A stretch of DNA of 57,574 nucleotides. It comes from Duncaniella sp. GTDB lineage: Bacteria; Bacteroidota; Bacteroidia; Bacteroidales; Muribaculaceae. A program made the translations under genes and the position numbers. Shown in pieces: positions 16,564 through 26,924 of this stretch. The stretch is from the NCBI GenBank assembly GCA_023664955.1, contig JAMPEV010000001.1, positions 398,277 through 455,850 on the forward strand, written 5' to 3'. Under the pieces are notes generated by a model. The model was not told where the DNA came from and made no database searches. It saw nothing but the letters and a program-made list of their open reading frames with translations. The stretch's first letter is position 1, and each line of letters opens with the position of its first letter.

Positions 16564-18426
16564 TTAAAGCTTCTCGTCAATTACTTTTATTTTCTTTTCG
16601 AGATCTACGAGATCATCTTTGATTCGCTGCATTCTGCGGTTCATGTCACGAAGCATAGAATCGCCGTTTTTTGACTTCGCGCTGAGGAATCCGAGGTTGT
16701 TTTCATAAGTCTGGAGCTCCCCTTTGCGCTGTTCATAGATGCGCATAAGGCGTTCACGTTCGCGATAGAGCTTGTTCTGGTCGTTACCGATCTCGTTGAT
16801 GGTATTCTCGAAGGAAGCCATGCGTGAACCGCGTTGCGACATATCGAGTTTCTCATATAGATGGTCACATATCTCCCGGTAGGAAGTATATACAGCATCT
16901 TTTTCACCGAACGGCACATGACCTACGCTCTGCCATTCAGCCTGGAGATCCTTCACCTTCTTAATTGCCTCGGCACGATCCTCAATTTTTATGTCGATTG
17001 CTTTGAGTTTATCAATGATTTCACGTTTCTGCTCAAGGTTGGCACGCTCGGTACGGCGGGTTCCCGAACTGTTTTTCTTCTTTTGATCGAAGAAATAGTC
17101 GCAAGCAGCGAGGAAGCGTTTCCACACTTGATCAGAATGTTTCTTAGCCACAGCTCCGATTGTTTTCCATTCCTTTTGGAGGGCTGCCAATTCGTCGGCA
17201 GTCTTACGCCATTCAGTGCTGTCCTTGAGGGCTTCGGCTCGTTCGCATAGTGCTATTTTACGTTCGAGATTTTGTGCGAGGACATCTTTCATGTGGCGGA
17301 AGAATTCGGCCTTTGCTGCGAAGAACTTATCGCAAGTTTCGCGGAAGCGGGCAAAAAGAGTGTTGTTAGACTTGCGCGACGCATACCCCACCTTCTTCCA
17401 TTCCTCCTGGGCAGCGATAATCTGCTTTGTCATCTCATCCCAAGCGGCATATGTGTTAAGCGAGTTGAAATCGAGAGCTTCAATACGCTCGCAGAGAGCT
17501 ATCTTGGCTTCTTCATTTTGGCGTTCCTGAGCCTTGCGTTCCTCGAAGAATGCCTGATATTTCTTATTTATTTCAGCGGATATATCTTTGAACTTACCCC
17601 AAATTTCTTCTCTAACTTCCTTAGGCACAGGACCAATCTGTCGCCACTGTTCATGGAGCGACTGGAGTTTGTGGAATGCAGTGATTACATCCTCCTCACC
17701 GCTCAGTTTCTCGGCTTCAGCGATGAGGGCTTCCTTTTCGGCGAGGTTCTTCTTGAAATCGTAGTCGCGAAGCTCTTTGTTAATCTTAAGTTGGTCGTAG
17801 AACTTCTCTACTGCATCCTGATAATTCTTCCAAAGCTCTGCAGCCACGGGAGCGGGGACTTCGCCGATTTCCTTGAACTCATTTTGCATTTCGCGTACTT
17901 GTGGGAACACACGGTTCACATTGTCAGCGTCAGCACTCATTTCCAGAAGTTTATCAACAATAGCCTTCTTGCGCACATAATTCTGCTGTTGTTCAGCTTC
18001 AATCGCCGCACGCTGTTCGGCTTTCTTCTCCTTAATGGTTGTAAGGACGTCCTTGAATTCGGTCTCCACCTCATCGGCGGCCGGCTCGTAAGCCTCCTCT
18101 GCATTGCCGGCTGCCACGAAAGCCTCACGTTCGTGACGCTGCTCTTCGTTACGAATCGCGTAGAATTTTTGCTTCAAGTGCGCAACTTCCTCTGCCGAAA
18201 TATCTGAAGCATCCTTTTGTGCCAATGCTTTTAGCTCGGCAAGGATTGATTCCTTCGTAGAGATTGTGGCGTCGGTGGTGGGAGCTTTTTCGACTTCCGA
18301 TTCAACAGTTGCAATTTCAGCTTCTGCTTGTGGCAAAATTTCGGTAGTTGTAGCTTCAACTTCCTGTTTCATGGTCTGGGTCTGAGCAGCCTCATTGGGT
18401 AGCATAGACGTGTCACGCGGTTCCAT
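16564..18426 (-). CDS. DUF349 domain coiled-coil protein
   Basis: A 620-residue, highly charged, mostly helical cytoplasmic protein. It holds about five tandem DUF349 units of roughly 70 residues, each marked by a W-x-x-I/V-G-x-V/A pattern such as QWRQIGPVPKEVREEIW, EWKKVGYASRKSNNTLF, EWKTIGAVAKKHSDQVW and EWQSVGHVPFGEKDAVY. An acidic N-terminal region (about 1-60) precedes them, and a C-terminal coiled coil (about 540-620) ends KKIKVIDEKL. The family is conserved in Bacteroidota with no established biochemical role. It stands alone, leftward, with its own upstream region. Confidence 0.9.
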   Translation of the reverse strand: MEPRDTSMLPNEAAQTQTMKQEVEATTTEILPQAEAEIATVESEVEKAPTTDATISTKESILAELKALAQKDASDISAEEVAHLKQKFYAIRNEEQRHEREAFVAAGNAEEAYEPAADEVETEFKDVLTTIKEKKAEQRAAIEAEQQQNYVRKKAIVDKLLEMSADADNVNRVFPQVREMQNEFKEIGEVPAPVAAELWKNYQDAVEKFYDQLKINKELRDYDFKKNLAEKEALIAEAEKLSGEEDVITAFHKLQSLHEQWRQIGPVPKEVREEIWGKFKDISAEINKKYQAFFEERKAQERQNEEAKIALCERIEALDFNSLNTYAAWDEMTKQIIAAQEEWKKVGYASRKSNNTLFARFRETCDKFFAAKAEFFRHMKDVLAQNLERKIALCERAEALKDSTEWRKTADELAALQKEWKTIGAVAKKHSDQVWKRFLAACDYFFDQKKKNSSGTRRTERANLEQKREIIDKLKAIDIKIEDRAEAIKKVKDLQAEWQSVGHVPFGEKDAVYTSYREICDHLYEKLDMSQRGSRMASFENTINEIGNDQNKLYRERERLMRIYEQRKGELQTYENNLGFLSAKSKNGDSMLRDMNRRMQRIKDDLVDLEKKIKVIDEKL

Positions 18427-18618
18427 AACAAATAATTAATGTGATAAATAATATTCCACCCCACAAAATGCCTGCGCAATTCAGGGTGTAGGGATCGGGT
18501 ATAGAGATTCAGTGTGCTAATTTAAGTATAATTTTCGGGAAAACAGTAATTTTCTCGAAAAATTTATATTATTAACATTTATTAATACTATATCAGGGGG
18601 GCTTATAGGCTAATCCAT

Positions 18619-18663
18619 TATATGACTTATATGATTTATATGACCTATAAGATTTATATGACT
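18619..18663. repeat. Five 9-bp tandem repeats
   Basis: Five consecutive 9-bp units of the form TATATGACT run from 18619 to 18663 with one or two differences each (TATATGACT, TATATGATT, TATATGACC, TATAAGATT, TATATGACT). They lie just beyond the 3' end of the esterase gene. Confidence 0.85.
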
Positions 18664-18689
18664 TGTAATTTAAAGGAACAAATGCCGGG

Positions 18690-19934
<1,245 letters not shown>

Positions 19935-19938
19935 TTAT

Positions 19939-19969
19939 TTTGTCATGTAAATAAAAAGACTTATTTTTG
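19939..19969 (+). promoter_or_regulatory. Promoter of the GH2 gene
   Basis: TTTG (19939-19942), a 19-nt spacer and TATTTTTG (19962-19969) form a good Bacteroidota promoter 36 nt before the GH2 start. Confidence 0.7.
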
Positions 19970-20005
19970 TGAAAATATTTACAAATAGCGATTTATCATA
20001 GTACC

Positions 20006-22456
20006 ATGAAACATTCTTGGATTTTAAGCCTGTTGATGGGATGCGGAATTCCTGCCGCAATGGCAGCGAATGAGAACGAGTCCGCATTAACCACAGTGTC
20101 AGCAACAGAAGTGAGGGAAGTTATCCCCATGAACTTCGGTTGGAAGTTCATCTACGGAGATTCATTGAAAGCTGATGGAGAAGAATGGATTGACGTAAAT
20201 CTCCCCCATGACTTCCAAATTCATCAACCCTGGGTAGAACCCGGACCTGACGAGAAGCCTGATGAAAACAACCCCATGGCCAATATTAGAAGCCGTCTGA
20301 GTGCACGCGCATTCAAAGAGATGGGCACCGGATGGTATCGCAAGACATTCACCCCCGACATTTCATGGGAAGGTAAACGCGTGCTCCTCGATTTTGAGGG
20401 AATTCTCCTGACGGGAGATGTATACCTCAACGGCGAGCATATCGGCGGGACTGATTACGGCTACTTGGGATTCGACACCGACATTTCCAAAAAGCTCAAA
20501 TATGGGCAGCCCAACGTGATAGAGGTGAAAGCTGACACAGGTGCGCCGGAGAATTCCCGCTGGTACACAGGAGCAGGTTTATATCGTGATGTGAACATTA
20601 TCGTCACTGACCCGGCTCATTATTTCACCCGACATCCATTGAAAATCACTACCCCTATCGCCACTCCCGAGAAATCAGTGGCAGTGATTGACGGTGAGAT
20701 TACCACACGCCTCAAATTAGATAGCATAACTGTGGGGATACGAATACTTGACAAGGATGGTAACGCCGTGTACGACAAAGTTAACCGAATATGGAACAAC
20801 CGCCGACAGCCTGTGCGTGAATTCCGTCTTGACAGTATCACTGTAGAGGGAGCAAATCTTTGGGACACAGAGAATCCCAATCTTTACACCGCCGAAGTAA
20901 CACTTTACCGTCCAGATGGCAGCGTGGCCGACCAGATAAGCGAGCGATTCGGATTCCGCACCGTGGAGTATTCACCTGATTTCGGATTTAAGCTTAACGG
21001 CAAAAAAGTGCTTCTGAAGGGCATCGCTAACCACCACACGCTAGGCGCTTTAGGAGCTGCCGCTTATCCACGCGCCATGGAGAAGCGGATTAAACTCCTC
21101 AAAGAGTTCGGATTCAACCACATCCGCACATCCCACAATCCTTACAGTGAGTCACTCTACGACCTCTGCGATAAGTATGGCATCCTCGTGTTGGATGAAA
21201 TTTACGACAAGTGGACAAAACAGTACTGCGGAGGTCGCACAGAATGGTCTGACCAGTGGCAAAAGACAGTGCCGGAATGGGTGCGCCGCGACCGCAACCA
21301 TCCGTCTGTTATCATGTGGAGTCTCGGGAATGAGCTTCAACTTATACCGGACTATCCGTTCAACGACTGGGGTGTGACACCTTATCATTTGCAAAAGACA
21401 GCATTGCAACGCTACGATGACACACGTCCCGTCACCGTGGCAATGCACCCTCGCGGGCGTAACGAGAAGACTGACAGCCTCCCTGCCCCGCTTGTAATGG
21501 AAACCGACATCGCCGCCTACAATTACCGTTATATGTATTTCCCGGGCGATAGCCGCCGCTTCCCCTGGATGATTTTCTACCAGTCGGAAGCCAATACCTC
21601 AAACATGGGACCCAACTTCTTCGAAATGGACCTTGACAAGGTGGTAGGATTGGCTTACTGGGGTATGATTGACTATCTGGGCGAATCACACGGCTGGCCC
21701 CTTAAAGGATGGAAAGAAGGTGTGTTCGATATTTCACTCGAGCCCAAGCCGAGTGCATATTTCATAAAAAGTTACTTCTTGCCCGATGAGCCAATGGTAC
21801 ATATCGCGGTCAACGATGGGGAGAACAGCACACTTTGGAATGATGTGATAGTGGGAGGAAAAACCCAGTCGTCACATTGGAACCGCAAAGATGGTAGCAC
21901 AGTGTCGCTATACACCTATACTAATGCCGATGAAGTAGAGCTCATCCTAAATGGCAAGAGCTTAGGTAGCCGTCAAAATAATCGTGCCGACTCCAAAGAA
22001 CGCAACCGTATCCTTTGGGAAAACATCCCTTATCAAAAGGGCTACATCGAGGCGATTGCATATAACAATGGGCAGAAATCCCCCGTGAGCCGTCACCGTT
22101 TGGAGACTGCAGGGAAGGCAACCAAACTCGTTGCAGAAAGCGACAATGACTCATGGAAAGCCGATGGAATGGACCTACAACACATCCGTGTATCAGCACT
22201 TGACAGCAAGAATCGCCGCGACTATGGCGCACACGAAAGCCTGAAGTTTGAGGTAGAGGGTCCGGCTGAGATCGTAGGCGTAATCAATGGCGATCAGACG
22301 AGCGAAGAACTTACCGTAGGCGACACTCGCCGTCTCTACAACGGCACAGCAGTGGTAATCCTCCGCTCCTCACAACAACCCGGACAAGTGAAACTCAAAA
22401 TCATCCCCACCGGCAACATCAAGCCCATCACCACCACACTCCAGACAAAAAACTGA
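20006..22456 (+). CDS. Glycoside hydrolase family 2 (beta-galactosidase-type)
   Basis: An 816-residue secreted glycosidase with signal peptide MKHSWILSLLMGCGIPAAMA. The order is an N-terminal jelly-roll sugar-binding domain (about 35-215), an Ig-like domain (about 220-320), then the TIM barrel (about 325-600) with KGIANHHTLGALGAAAY and FNHIRTSHNPYSE. The acid/base Glu is E443 in WSLGNE, and the nucleophile is probably E528 in YQSEAN. A DUF4982-like beta domain (about 600-690) and a further C-terminal sandwich (about 700-815) follow. Members cleave terminal beta-galactosides or beta-glucuronides; which sugar is not readable here. It is divergent from a secreted esterase that probably serves the same substrate. 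Confidence 0.93.
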   Translation: MKHSWILSLLMGCGIPAAMAANENESALTTVSATEVREVIPMNFGWKFIYGDSLKADGEEWIDVNLPHDFQIHQPWVEPGPDEKPDENNPMANIRSRLSARAFKEMGTGWYRKTFTPDISWEGKRVLLDFEGILLTGDVYLNGEHIGGTDYGYLGFDTDISKKLKYGQPNVIEVKADTGAPENSRWYTGAGLYRDVNIIVTDPAHYFTRHPLKITTPIATPEKSVAVIDGEITTRLKLDSITVGIRILDKDGNAVYDKVNRIWNNRRQPVREFRLDSITVEGANLWDTENPNLYTAEVTLYRPDGSVADQISERFGFRTVEYSPDFGFKLNGKKVLLKGIANHHTLGALGAAAYPRAMEKRIKLLKEFGFNHIRTSHNPYSESLYDLCDKYGILVLDEIYDKWTKQYCGGRTEWSDQWQKTVPEWVRRDRNHPSVIMWSLGNELQLIPDYPFNDWGVTPYHLQKTALQRYDDTRPVTVAMHPRGRNEKTDSLPAPLVMETDIAAYNYRYMYFPGDSRRFPWMIFYQSEANTSNMGPNFFEMDLDKVVGLAYWGMIDYLGESHGWPLKGWKEGVFDISLEPKPSAYFIKSYFLPDEPMVHIAVNDGENSTLWNDVIVGGKTQSSHWNRKDGSTVSLYTYTNADEVELILNGKSLGSRQNNRADSKERNRILWENIPYQKGYIEAIAYNNGQKSPVSRHRLETAGKATKLVAESDNDSWKADGMDLQHIRVSALDSKNRRDYGAHESLKFEVEGPAEIVGVINGDQTSEELTVGDTRRLYNGTAVVILRSSQQPGQVKLKIIPTGNIKPITTTLQTKN

Positions 22457-22524
22457 CCTCTCATTTCCACATGTCCGGCAACAAAATGCAGAGGTAATAT
22501 AACGAGAAATCTAAAAATCCACAT

Positions 22525-22565
22525 AACCAACAAATGCACCTCCAAGGGGTGCATTTGTTGGTTTA
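22525..22565 (+). terminator. Terminator between the GH2 and HNH genes
   Basis: A perfect 16-bp stem pairs AACCAACAAATGCACC (22525-22540) with GGTGCATTTGTTGGTT (22548-22563) over a 7-nt loop. It lies between two convergent genes and could stop transcription both ways. Confidence 0.85.
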
Positions 22566-22633
22566 GGTGGGATTTATAATGAGCGTGAAAGATAGGAGGT
22601 TTCTGAAACACTTCAACCTTGCAGTCTGAAAAC

Positions 22634-23386
22634 CTAATTTATAAAACAAGCATCACGATGATATGACAAATAAGCTTGATGTTCAGCTGTGAGAGATTGT
22701 CTTAAAATCAATCGATTACTTATTCCAATTGCCTCATAATCATCACTATGTAACAAGCGTGAAATTATAATCCTACCGTCGTCACGGAATGATATATATC
22801 CAAGGTCAAACAACTTATCAAGATTTGGGAGTAGCAATAGCCCATTGTGTAAATCCAATCGTTCAAAATTAGTAGAGACACTCCAAGGCTTTATATGTGA
22901 TGCTACTAAAAGTTCCGTCATCTCACATCCAGTTACAGCACAGCCGCCCCAATATTTAATAAGATTCGCGCGAAAATCACCTTGTCCAATCCTTGACTTA
23001 ACAAGCTGGGCACGCTCTGTAGGACTAAAATCCGTTGAATTTTCTATCTTATGCACCTCATTCAGTTCCGACAAATGTCTTTTCTCATTAAAATCAGACT
23101 GAGTAAATTCCAGAAATTTTTTCAGCCCGGCGCTAAAATCGGATATCGACTTCCGAGAACTATAAATGTCCCGTTCCGTTCGCTTGCTATCTTCCAAGGT
23201 TAGAATCCTGTCTAACTTCTCCTGTGAAAAGTTTTCATTAAGCTCATAGTATCGAGCCAGAAATTTTAGTCTGGAAATATAGTCAGAAGCGGTCTTTTTT
23301 GCCAACTTACCATCGGAAATCAAAAAATGATAGAAATCAGACTGATAGTTGAAAAAGCTCATCATGTTTTGATTAGTAGCATCCAT
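22634..23386 (-). CDS. HNH endonuclease with recombinase-like N-terminal domain
   Basis: A start at ATG 23386 gives 250 residues. The open frame runs further upstream, but a -7-like TATATTTG on the minus strand at about 23420-23427 implies transcription begins just before this codon. The C-terminal part is an HNH nuclease: CAVTGC, then LLVASHIKPWS with the catalytic His, and ERLDLHNGLLLLPNLDKLFD. The N-terminal ~100 residues (FLISDGKLAKKTASDYISRLKFLARYY) resemble the SAM-like core-binding domain of tyrosine recombinases. Solitary HNH proteins of this kind often act in restriction or mobile-element defence. No methylase or partner lies beside it. Role unproven. Confidence 0.75.
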   Translation of the reverse strand: MDATNQNMMSFFNYQSDFYHFLISDGKLAKKTASDYISRLKFLARYYELNENFSQEKLDRILTLEDSKRTERDIYSSRKSISDFSAGLKKFLEFTQSDFNEKRHLSELNEVHKIENSTDFSPTERAQLVKSRIGQGDFRANLIKYWGGCAVTGCEMTELLVASHIKPWSVSTNFERLDLHNGLLLLPNLDKLFDLGYISFRDDGRIIISRLLHSDDYEAIGISNRLILRQSLTAEHQAYLSYHRDACFIN

Positions 23387-23556
23387 ATATCTACTTATAA
23401 AATGGTGGTTGAATCTCATGCAAATATACAAACTATTGCCGGAAAAGAAACAATCCAATCTCAACAATATGCCATAAAATCGGGCTGTGTAAATGATAAT
23501 GTGAAAATCGAGCCAAAACATTATTTGGCAAAATTTGTTAAAAGAATTGTCGGATG

Positions 23557-23588
23557 TTTGTGAATGTGAAAATTTGTGGTTAACTTTG
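23557..23588 (+). promoter_or_regulatory. Promoter of greA
   Basis: TTTG (23557-23560), exactly 20 nt, then TAACTTTG (23581-23588). It leaves a leader of about 130 nt before the greA start. Confidence 0.78.
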
Positions 23589-23622
23589 CAATCAGAAAAA
23601 AGACATATCTCACCAGACGCAT

Positions 23623-23672
23623 AGAATCGGTAGGGGTCTCGTAGCCACAAGCATCGGGATTCTTTCTTTTTT
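23623..23672 (+). promoter_or_regulatory. Terminator-like hairpin in the greA leader
   Basis: AGAATC (23623-23628) pairs with GATTCT (23658-23663) and the 3' arm runs straight into TTCTTTTTT. The stem is short but the long inner loop holds further pairing. It sits between the promoter and the start codon, so it could attenuate greA. Escherichia coli greA also has a leader terminator (GraL), so a parallel is plausible; this is inference. Confidence 0.4.
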
Positions 23673-23728
23673 ACGTTTGGTGCTTATTAATATTAATTCA
23701 AATCACTAAAACTCAATAGATTACTACC

Positions 23729-24199
23729 ATGGCTATTACTTACATGACCAAGGAAGGTTACAAGAAAAAGATGGAAGAAATCGCTTATCTGGAATCAGTT
23801 GAGCGTCCACGTATATCAGCTGCCATTGCCGAAGCCCGCGACAAGGGCGACCTCTCAGAAAACTCAGAGTACGATGCGGCAAAAGAGGCTCAGGGAATGC
23901 TGGAAATGAAAATTTCCCAGCTTAAAGACCTTGTAGCCAACTCACGCATCATCGACGAGAGCAACCTCAACCACGAGGAAGTGCAGATCCTTAACCGCGT
24001 AAAAATCAAAAACACGGCCAACGGCATGACAATGGAATATACCATCGTCGCCGACTCGGAGGCCAATCTCAAGGAGAAAAAAATCGGCTCAAGCACTCCC
24101 ATAGCGCAAGGTCTCTTAGGTCACAAGCTCGGTGAAGTTGTGGAAATCAAAGTTCCCGCCGGTCTTATGAAATTTGAGATTGTGGAAATTAATTTCTAA
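23729..24199 (+). CDS. greA: Transcription elongation factor GreA
   Basis: A 156-residue GreA, which enters the RNA polymerase secondary channel and stimulates cleavage of backtracked transcripts. The N-terminal coiled coil (about 8-75) carries the acidic tip RDKGDLSENSEYDAAKE at about residues 34-50, with the catalytic Asp and Glu. The C-terminal FKBP-like domain (about 80-156) ends LGHKLGEVVEIKVP. Its length is normal. The HIT-family gene follows 36 nt later and probably shares the transcript. Confidence 0.96.
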   Translation: MAITYMTKEGYKKKMEEIAYLESVERPRISAAIAEARDKGDLSENSEYDAAKEAQGMLEMKISQLKDLVANSRIIDESNLNHEEVQILNRVKIKNTANGMTMEYTIVADSEANLKEKKIGSSTPIAQGLLGHKLGEVVEIKVPAGLMKFEIVEINF

Positions 24200-24235
24200 A
24201 AATCCACAAAGCAGCAATCGTAAAACTGATTTGAT

Positions 24236-24643
24236 ATGGCATCAATATTCAGCAAAATCGCAGCCGGAGAGATCCCTTCGTATAAAGTGGCATCCGACGA
24301 CAAGCACTACGCCTTTCTTGACATCAATCCCGTAGCTCCGGGTCATGTACTCGTGATTCCCCGCAAGGAGACTGACTATATATTCGACATCGAGGACAAA
24401 GAATACCAGGATTTTATGTTATTTGCCAAGCGTGTTGCGACAGCTTTGAAAGAAGCTATGCCCTGCAAGCGCATCGGAGTGGCAGTGATGGGGCTTGAAG
24501 TACCTCATGCACATATCCACCTGATTCCCATGAACTCAGAAGCCGACATGGATTTCAAGACAAAGCAGACACTTCCCGCCGCTGAAATGGAAGCTATCGC
24601 TAAAGCGATCGCCAAAAAATACGACGAGTTATACCAGGCTTAA
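24236..24643 (+). CDS. HIT family nucleotide hydrolase
   Basis: A 135-residue HIT protein of the Hint/HinT type. It opens with SIFSKIAAGEIPSYKVASDD and carries the histidine triad VPHAHIHLIPM near residues 97-107, whose central His attacks the nucleotide alpha-phosphate. Such enzymes hydrolyse AMP-linked amines and lysyl-AMP in the cytoplasm. The cellular role in Bacteroidota is not established. It follows greA closely and ends at a very strong hairpin. Confidence 0.93.
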   Translation: MASIFSKIAAGEIPSYKVASDDKHYAFLDINPVAPGHVLVIPRKETDYIFDIEDKEYQDFMLFAKRVATALKEAMPCKRIGVAVMGLEVPHAHIHLIPMNSEADMDFKTKQTLPAAEMEAIAKAIAKKYDELYQA

Positions 24644-24662
24644 TAAGCCCGTCACTCCGCAT

Positions 24663-24708
24663 ATATAACCGCCGCCGCAGCTCCGAGGAGCTACGGCGGC
24701 GGTTATAT
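24663..24708 (+). terminator. Strong inverted repeat after the HIT gene
   Basis: ATATAACCGCCGCCG and AGCTCC pair with GGAGCT and CGGCGGCGGTTATAT, giving about 21 bp with a single mismatch and a 2-nt gap at the tip. The outer arms are symmetrical (24663-24670 with 24701-24708), so it can act from either side. Confidence 0.88.
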
Positions 24709-24790
24709 TATCAAGCCCCTTAATTAATGAACCTACTGAAATTGAGCGGTAGATTGTACGACACTGATGGGATGTGAGAGATTTATTTTG

Positions 24791-24798
24791 TACTTTTG
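24791..24798 (+). promoter_or_regulatory. -7 promoter box for menA
   Basis: TACTTTTG fits TAnnTTTG and lies 20 nt before the menA start. No TTTG is present at the right spacing. Confidence 0.5.
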
Positions 24799-24818
24799 CC
24801 ACAAAATAGAAGATACAT

Positions 24819-25691
24819 ATGAAAAAGATAGGTTGCTGGATTGAAGCAATGCGGCTTCGCACTCTCCCGGTGTCATTGGCAGGTGTATTTTACGCAGCGG
24901 GCTTAGGGTTAAGCACATGGCATTTCCATCTTGGACCGCTGTTGCTATGTTTTGTGTTCGCACTACTTGCCCAGATTGCGTCAAATTTCGCAAACGAATA
25001 TTATGATTACAAAGGAGGACTGGACAAAGTCGGCCGTGAGGGTCCACGCCGTGGCGTCACAGAGGGAGATATTACTCCGGAGGCTATGAAAATGGCTACT
25101 TTCATCACACTTGGCATTGCCTGCGTGTTGGGATGCGTTTTGGTGTGGATGTATGGCGAATGGTGGATGTATCTCTTCGGCATTCTAACAGCTTTAGGAG
25201 TTGTAGCGTATAGTTCAGGTCCTTACCCCTTGTCACATCACGGCCTTGGCGAGGTTGCTGTGATATGTTTTTTCGGGATTATACCGGTGTGTCTCACGTA
25301 TTACCTGCAAGCGGGAATGCTCCCATGGTGGATTTTTCTTGCCTCGTTAGGAATTGGAGCAATGGGGGCTAATGTGCTTATTGTTAATAATTATCGTGAC
25401 TATGACGATGACCGCACCGTGGGGAAAAGAACGCTCGCCGTGATACTTGGACGTCGCGCCATGTTATGGATTTACCTGATTAACGGCTTCATAGGCGCAC
25501 TTCTGACACTACCGGAATGGATGGCAGCGTTGAAGCTATGGTGGGTTGCCCCCGGAATCTATCTGATTCTCCACATCGCCATTCTAATCTGGATGTCACA
25601 GCTTAAGGGTCGCGCCCTGACTCCAATCCTCGGCATTACCGCAACACTAATGCTTCTCTACTCGCTTACTTTTTTCTTGGTGAATATTTGA
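24819..25691 (+). CDS. menA: 1,4-dihydroxy-2-naphthoate polyprenyltransferase
   Basis: A 290-residue UbiA-superfamily membrane enzyme with about eight to nine hydrophobic helices. The opening AMRLRTLPVSLAGVFYAAGL is typical of MenA. The first prenyl-diphosphate Asp motif is in NFANEYYDYKGGLDKVGREGPRR (about 48-70), and the second in NNYRDYDDDRTVGKRTL (about 190-206). It attaches the isoprenoid tail to dihydroxynaphthoate, the first membrane step of menaquinone synthesis, which serves anaerobic electron transport. It stands alone between terminators, and no other men gene is in this window. Confidence 0.92.
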   Translation: MKKIGCWIEAMRLRTLPVSLAGVFYAAGLGLSTWHFHLGPLLLCFVFALLAQIASNFANEYYDYKGGLDKVGREGPRRGVTEGDITPEAMKMATFITLGIACVLGCVLVWMYGEWWMYLFGILTALGVVAYSSGPYPLSHHGLGEVAVICFFGIIPVCLTYYLQAGMLPWWIFLASLGIGAMGANVLIVNNYRDYDDDRTVGKRTLAVILGRRAMLWIYLINGFIGALLTLPEWMAALKLWWVAPGIYLILHIAILIWMSQLKGRALTPILGITATLMLLYSLTFFLVNI

Positions 25692-25709
25692 ATCAGGGCT
25701 TATCAAAAT

Positions 25710-26924
25710 TTAGAATCTCATTCCCACGATGGCAGAGAAATTATTGAGGGTGTTGAAGTGTGTGAAGTTGGAGTTGTAGTATAGGAAACCGTTGAATTTC
25801 ACTACAGCACCGGCAAATAGCGCCCGATGATTGTAGACGAGACCAAGTGTGAGTTTATAATTATTAGCCACGAGGTTACGCTTACCATCAGTAGAATCTT
25901 CGTAGGATTTCTTATACCCGACTGCACCCATTGCCGTCACGTTAAAAAGCCACCGGCGAGGTTTCAGCACCCAGTTATAACCGTAGCCGCCAAGAATTGC
26001 ATAGTCCATATGGTGGAAAGTGTAATATGGTGATTCGAGGGGAAGATATTCAAGCATCTTGGCCGGCAGGGATGTAAAGTCCATTTCAATGTTTTGTTCT
26101 GTGAAATTGAAGCCCACAATCGCAGTACCTGCACTTTTAAGTTGGTATTTGGAATAGCTGTAAGCTGCAGCATTGGAATATTTCTTATTGTTAAAGAAGT
26201 AATAGACATCGGCATAGACTGTACTGATGCTAATATCGTCAAACTTGTAATTAAAATGCTTACCATTATTGAAATCGCCCAACTTGGTGAGGTGCATACC
26301 TCCATCCGACAAGGTTGACTGTACATTAATGGTGAATCGCGAACAAGTGAAGTCGAAATTGAAGGTGTGACGCTTGTTGGAATTATGGAAAAGGTTATTT
26401 ACATTCCACATATACCCCACGCTAACGGCCATAAAACTGATATGACCTCCGGCGTCGGCAAAGAGGTTGGAGTGCATATTTAGTGTGGAATTGCCGGGAA
26501 AGAACATTGAAGATGTCTCAAACCAGTTATAATTTTTCCCTTGAAGTTTCCAATTTTTTCCAGTTCCCACCACATATGTAGTATCGTAGGAATTAAATGT
26601 TTTGTCACCCCAATTGTAGACCTTGAGGGCAAATCGCGGTAATCTTGGATAATAAATATCAGGATCGTTGATTCTGAATCCATTCTGGATTATCTGCTTA
26701 ACCCAAAGAGTGGACGAATGTGTGTGATTAACCGTATCGTAGGCTATTTCTTCACTCAGCTTCTGATGAAATTCCTCTCTTCTTTGGTCAAGCCTCGATT
26801 TAACCTTCTGGATTACAGAGTCGGGATCCACTCCCTCTGGAACAGACATGGCGAAACAGTGCGATGACATCAACGCTATCGCTAAAGGAATGAAATTAAT
26901 TAGTAACCTTACAAATTTTATCAC
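25710..26924 (-). CDS. DUF4421 family outer-membrane-type protein
   Basis: The 404-residue frame opens at a GTG (26924) with signal segment MIKFVRLLINFIPLAIALMS followed by CFAMS. No upstream ATG is available in frame, and the next ATGs would cut the signal. Residues about 110-404 show alternating beta-strand patterns with many aromatic girdle residues (KGKNYNWFETSSMFF, HTFNFDFTCSRFTINV and an aromatic C-terminal strand ending in F). This agrees with a beta-barrel of the DUF4421 family. Function is unknown. It is leftward, convergent with menA. Confidence 0.75.
   Translation of the reverse strand: MIKFVRLLINFIPLAIALMSSHCFAMSVPEGVDPDSVIQKVKSRLDQRREEFHQKLSEEIAYDTVNHTHSSTLWVKQIIQNGFRINDPDIYYPRLPRFALKVYNWGDKTFNSYDTTYVVGTGKNWKLQGKNYNWFETSSMFFPGNSTLNMHSNLFADAGGHISFMAVSVGYMWNVNNLFHNSNKRHTFNFDFTCSRFTINVQSTLSDGGMHLTKLGDFNNGKHFNYKFDDISISTVYADVYYFFNNKKYSNAAAYSYSKYQLKSAGTAIVGFNFTEQNIEMDFTSLPAKMLEYLPLESPYYTFHHMDYAILGGYGYNWVLKPRRWLFNVTAMGAVGYKKSYEDSTDGKRNLVANNYKLTLGLVYNHRALFAGAVVKFNGFLYYNSNFTHFNTLNNFSAIVGMRF

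Noticed and set aside
17272-18207. 311-residue open frame opposite the DUF349 gene
   Set aside because: It is antisense to a well-patterned repeat protein. Its Leu/Phe-rich sequence is what the reverse complement of Glu/Lys-rich helices gives.
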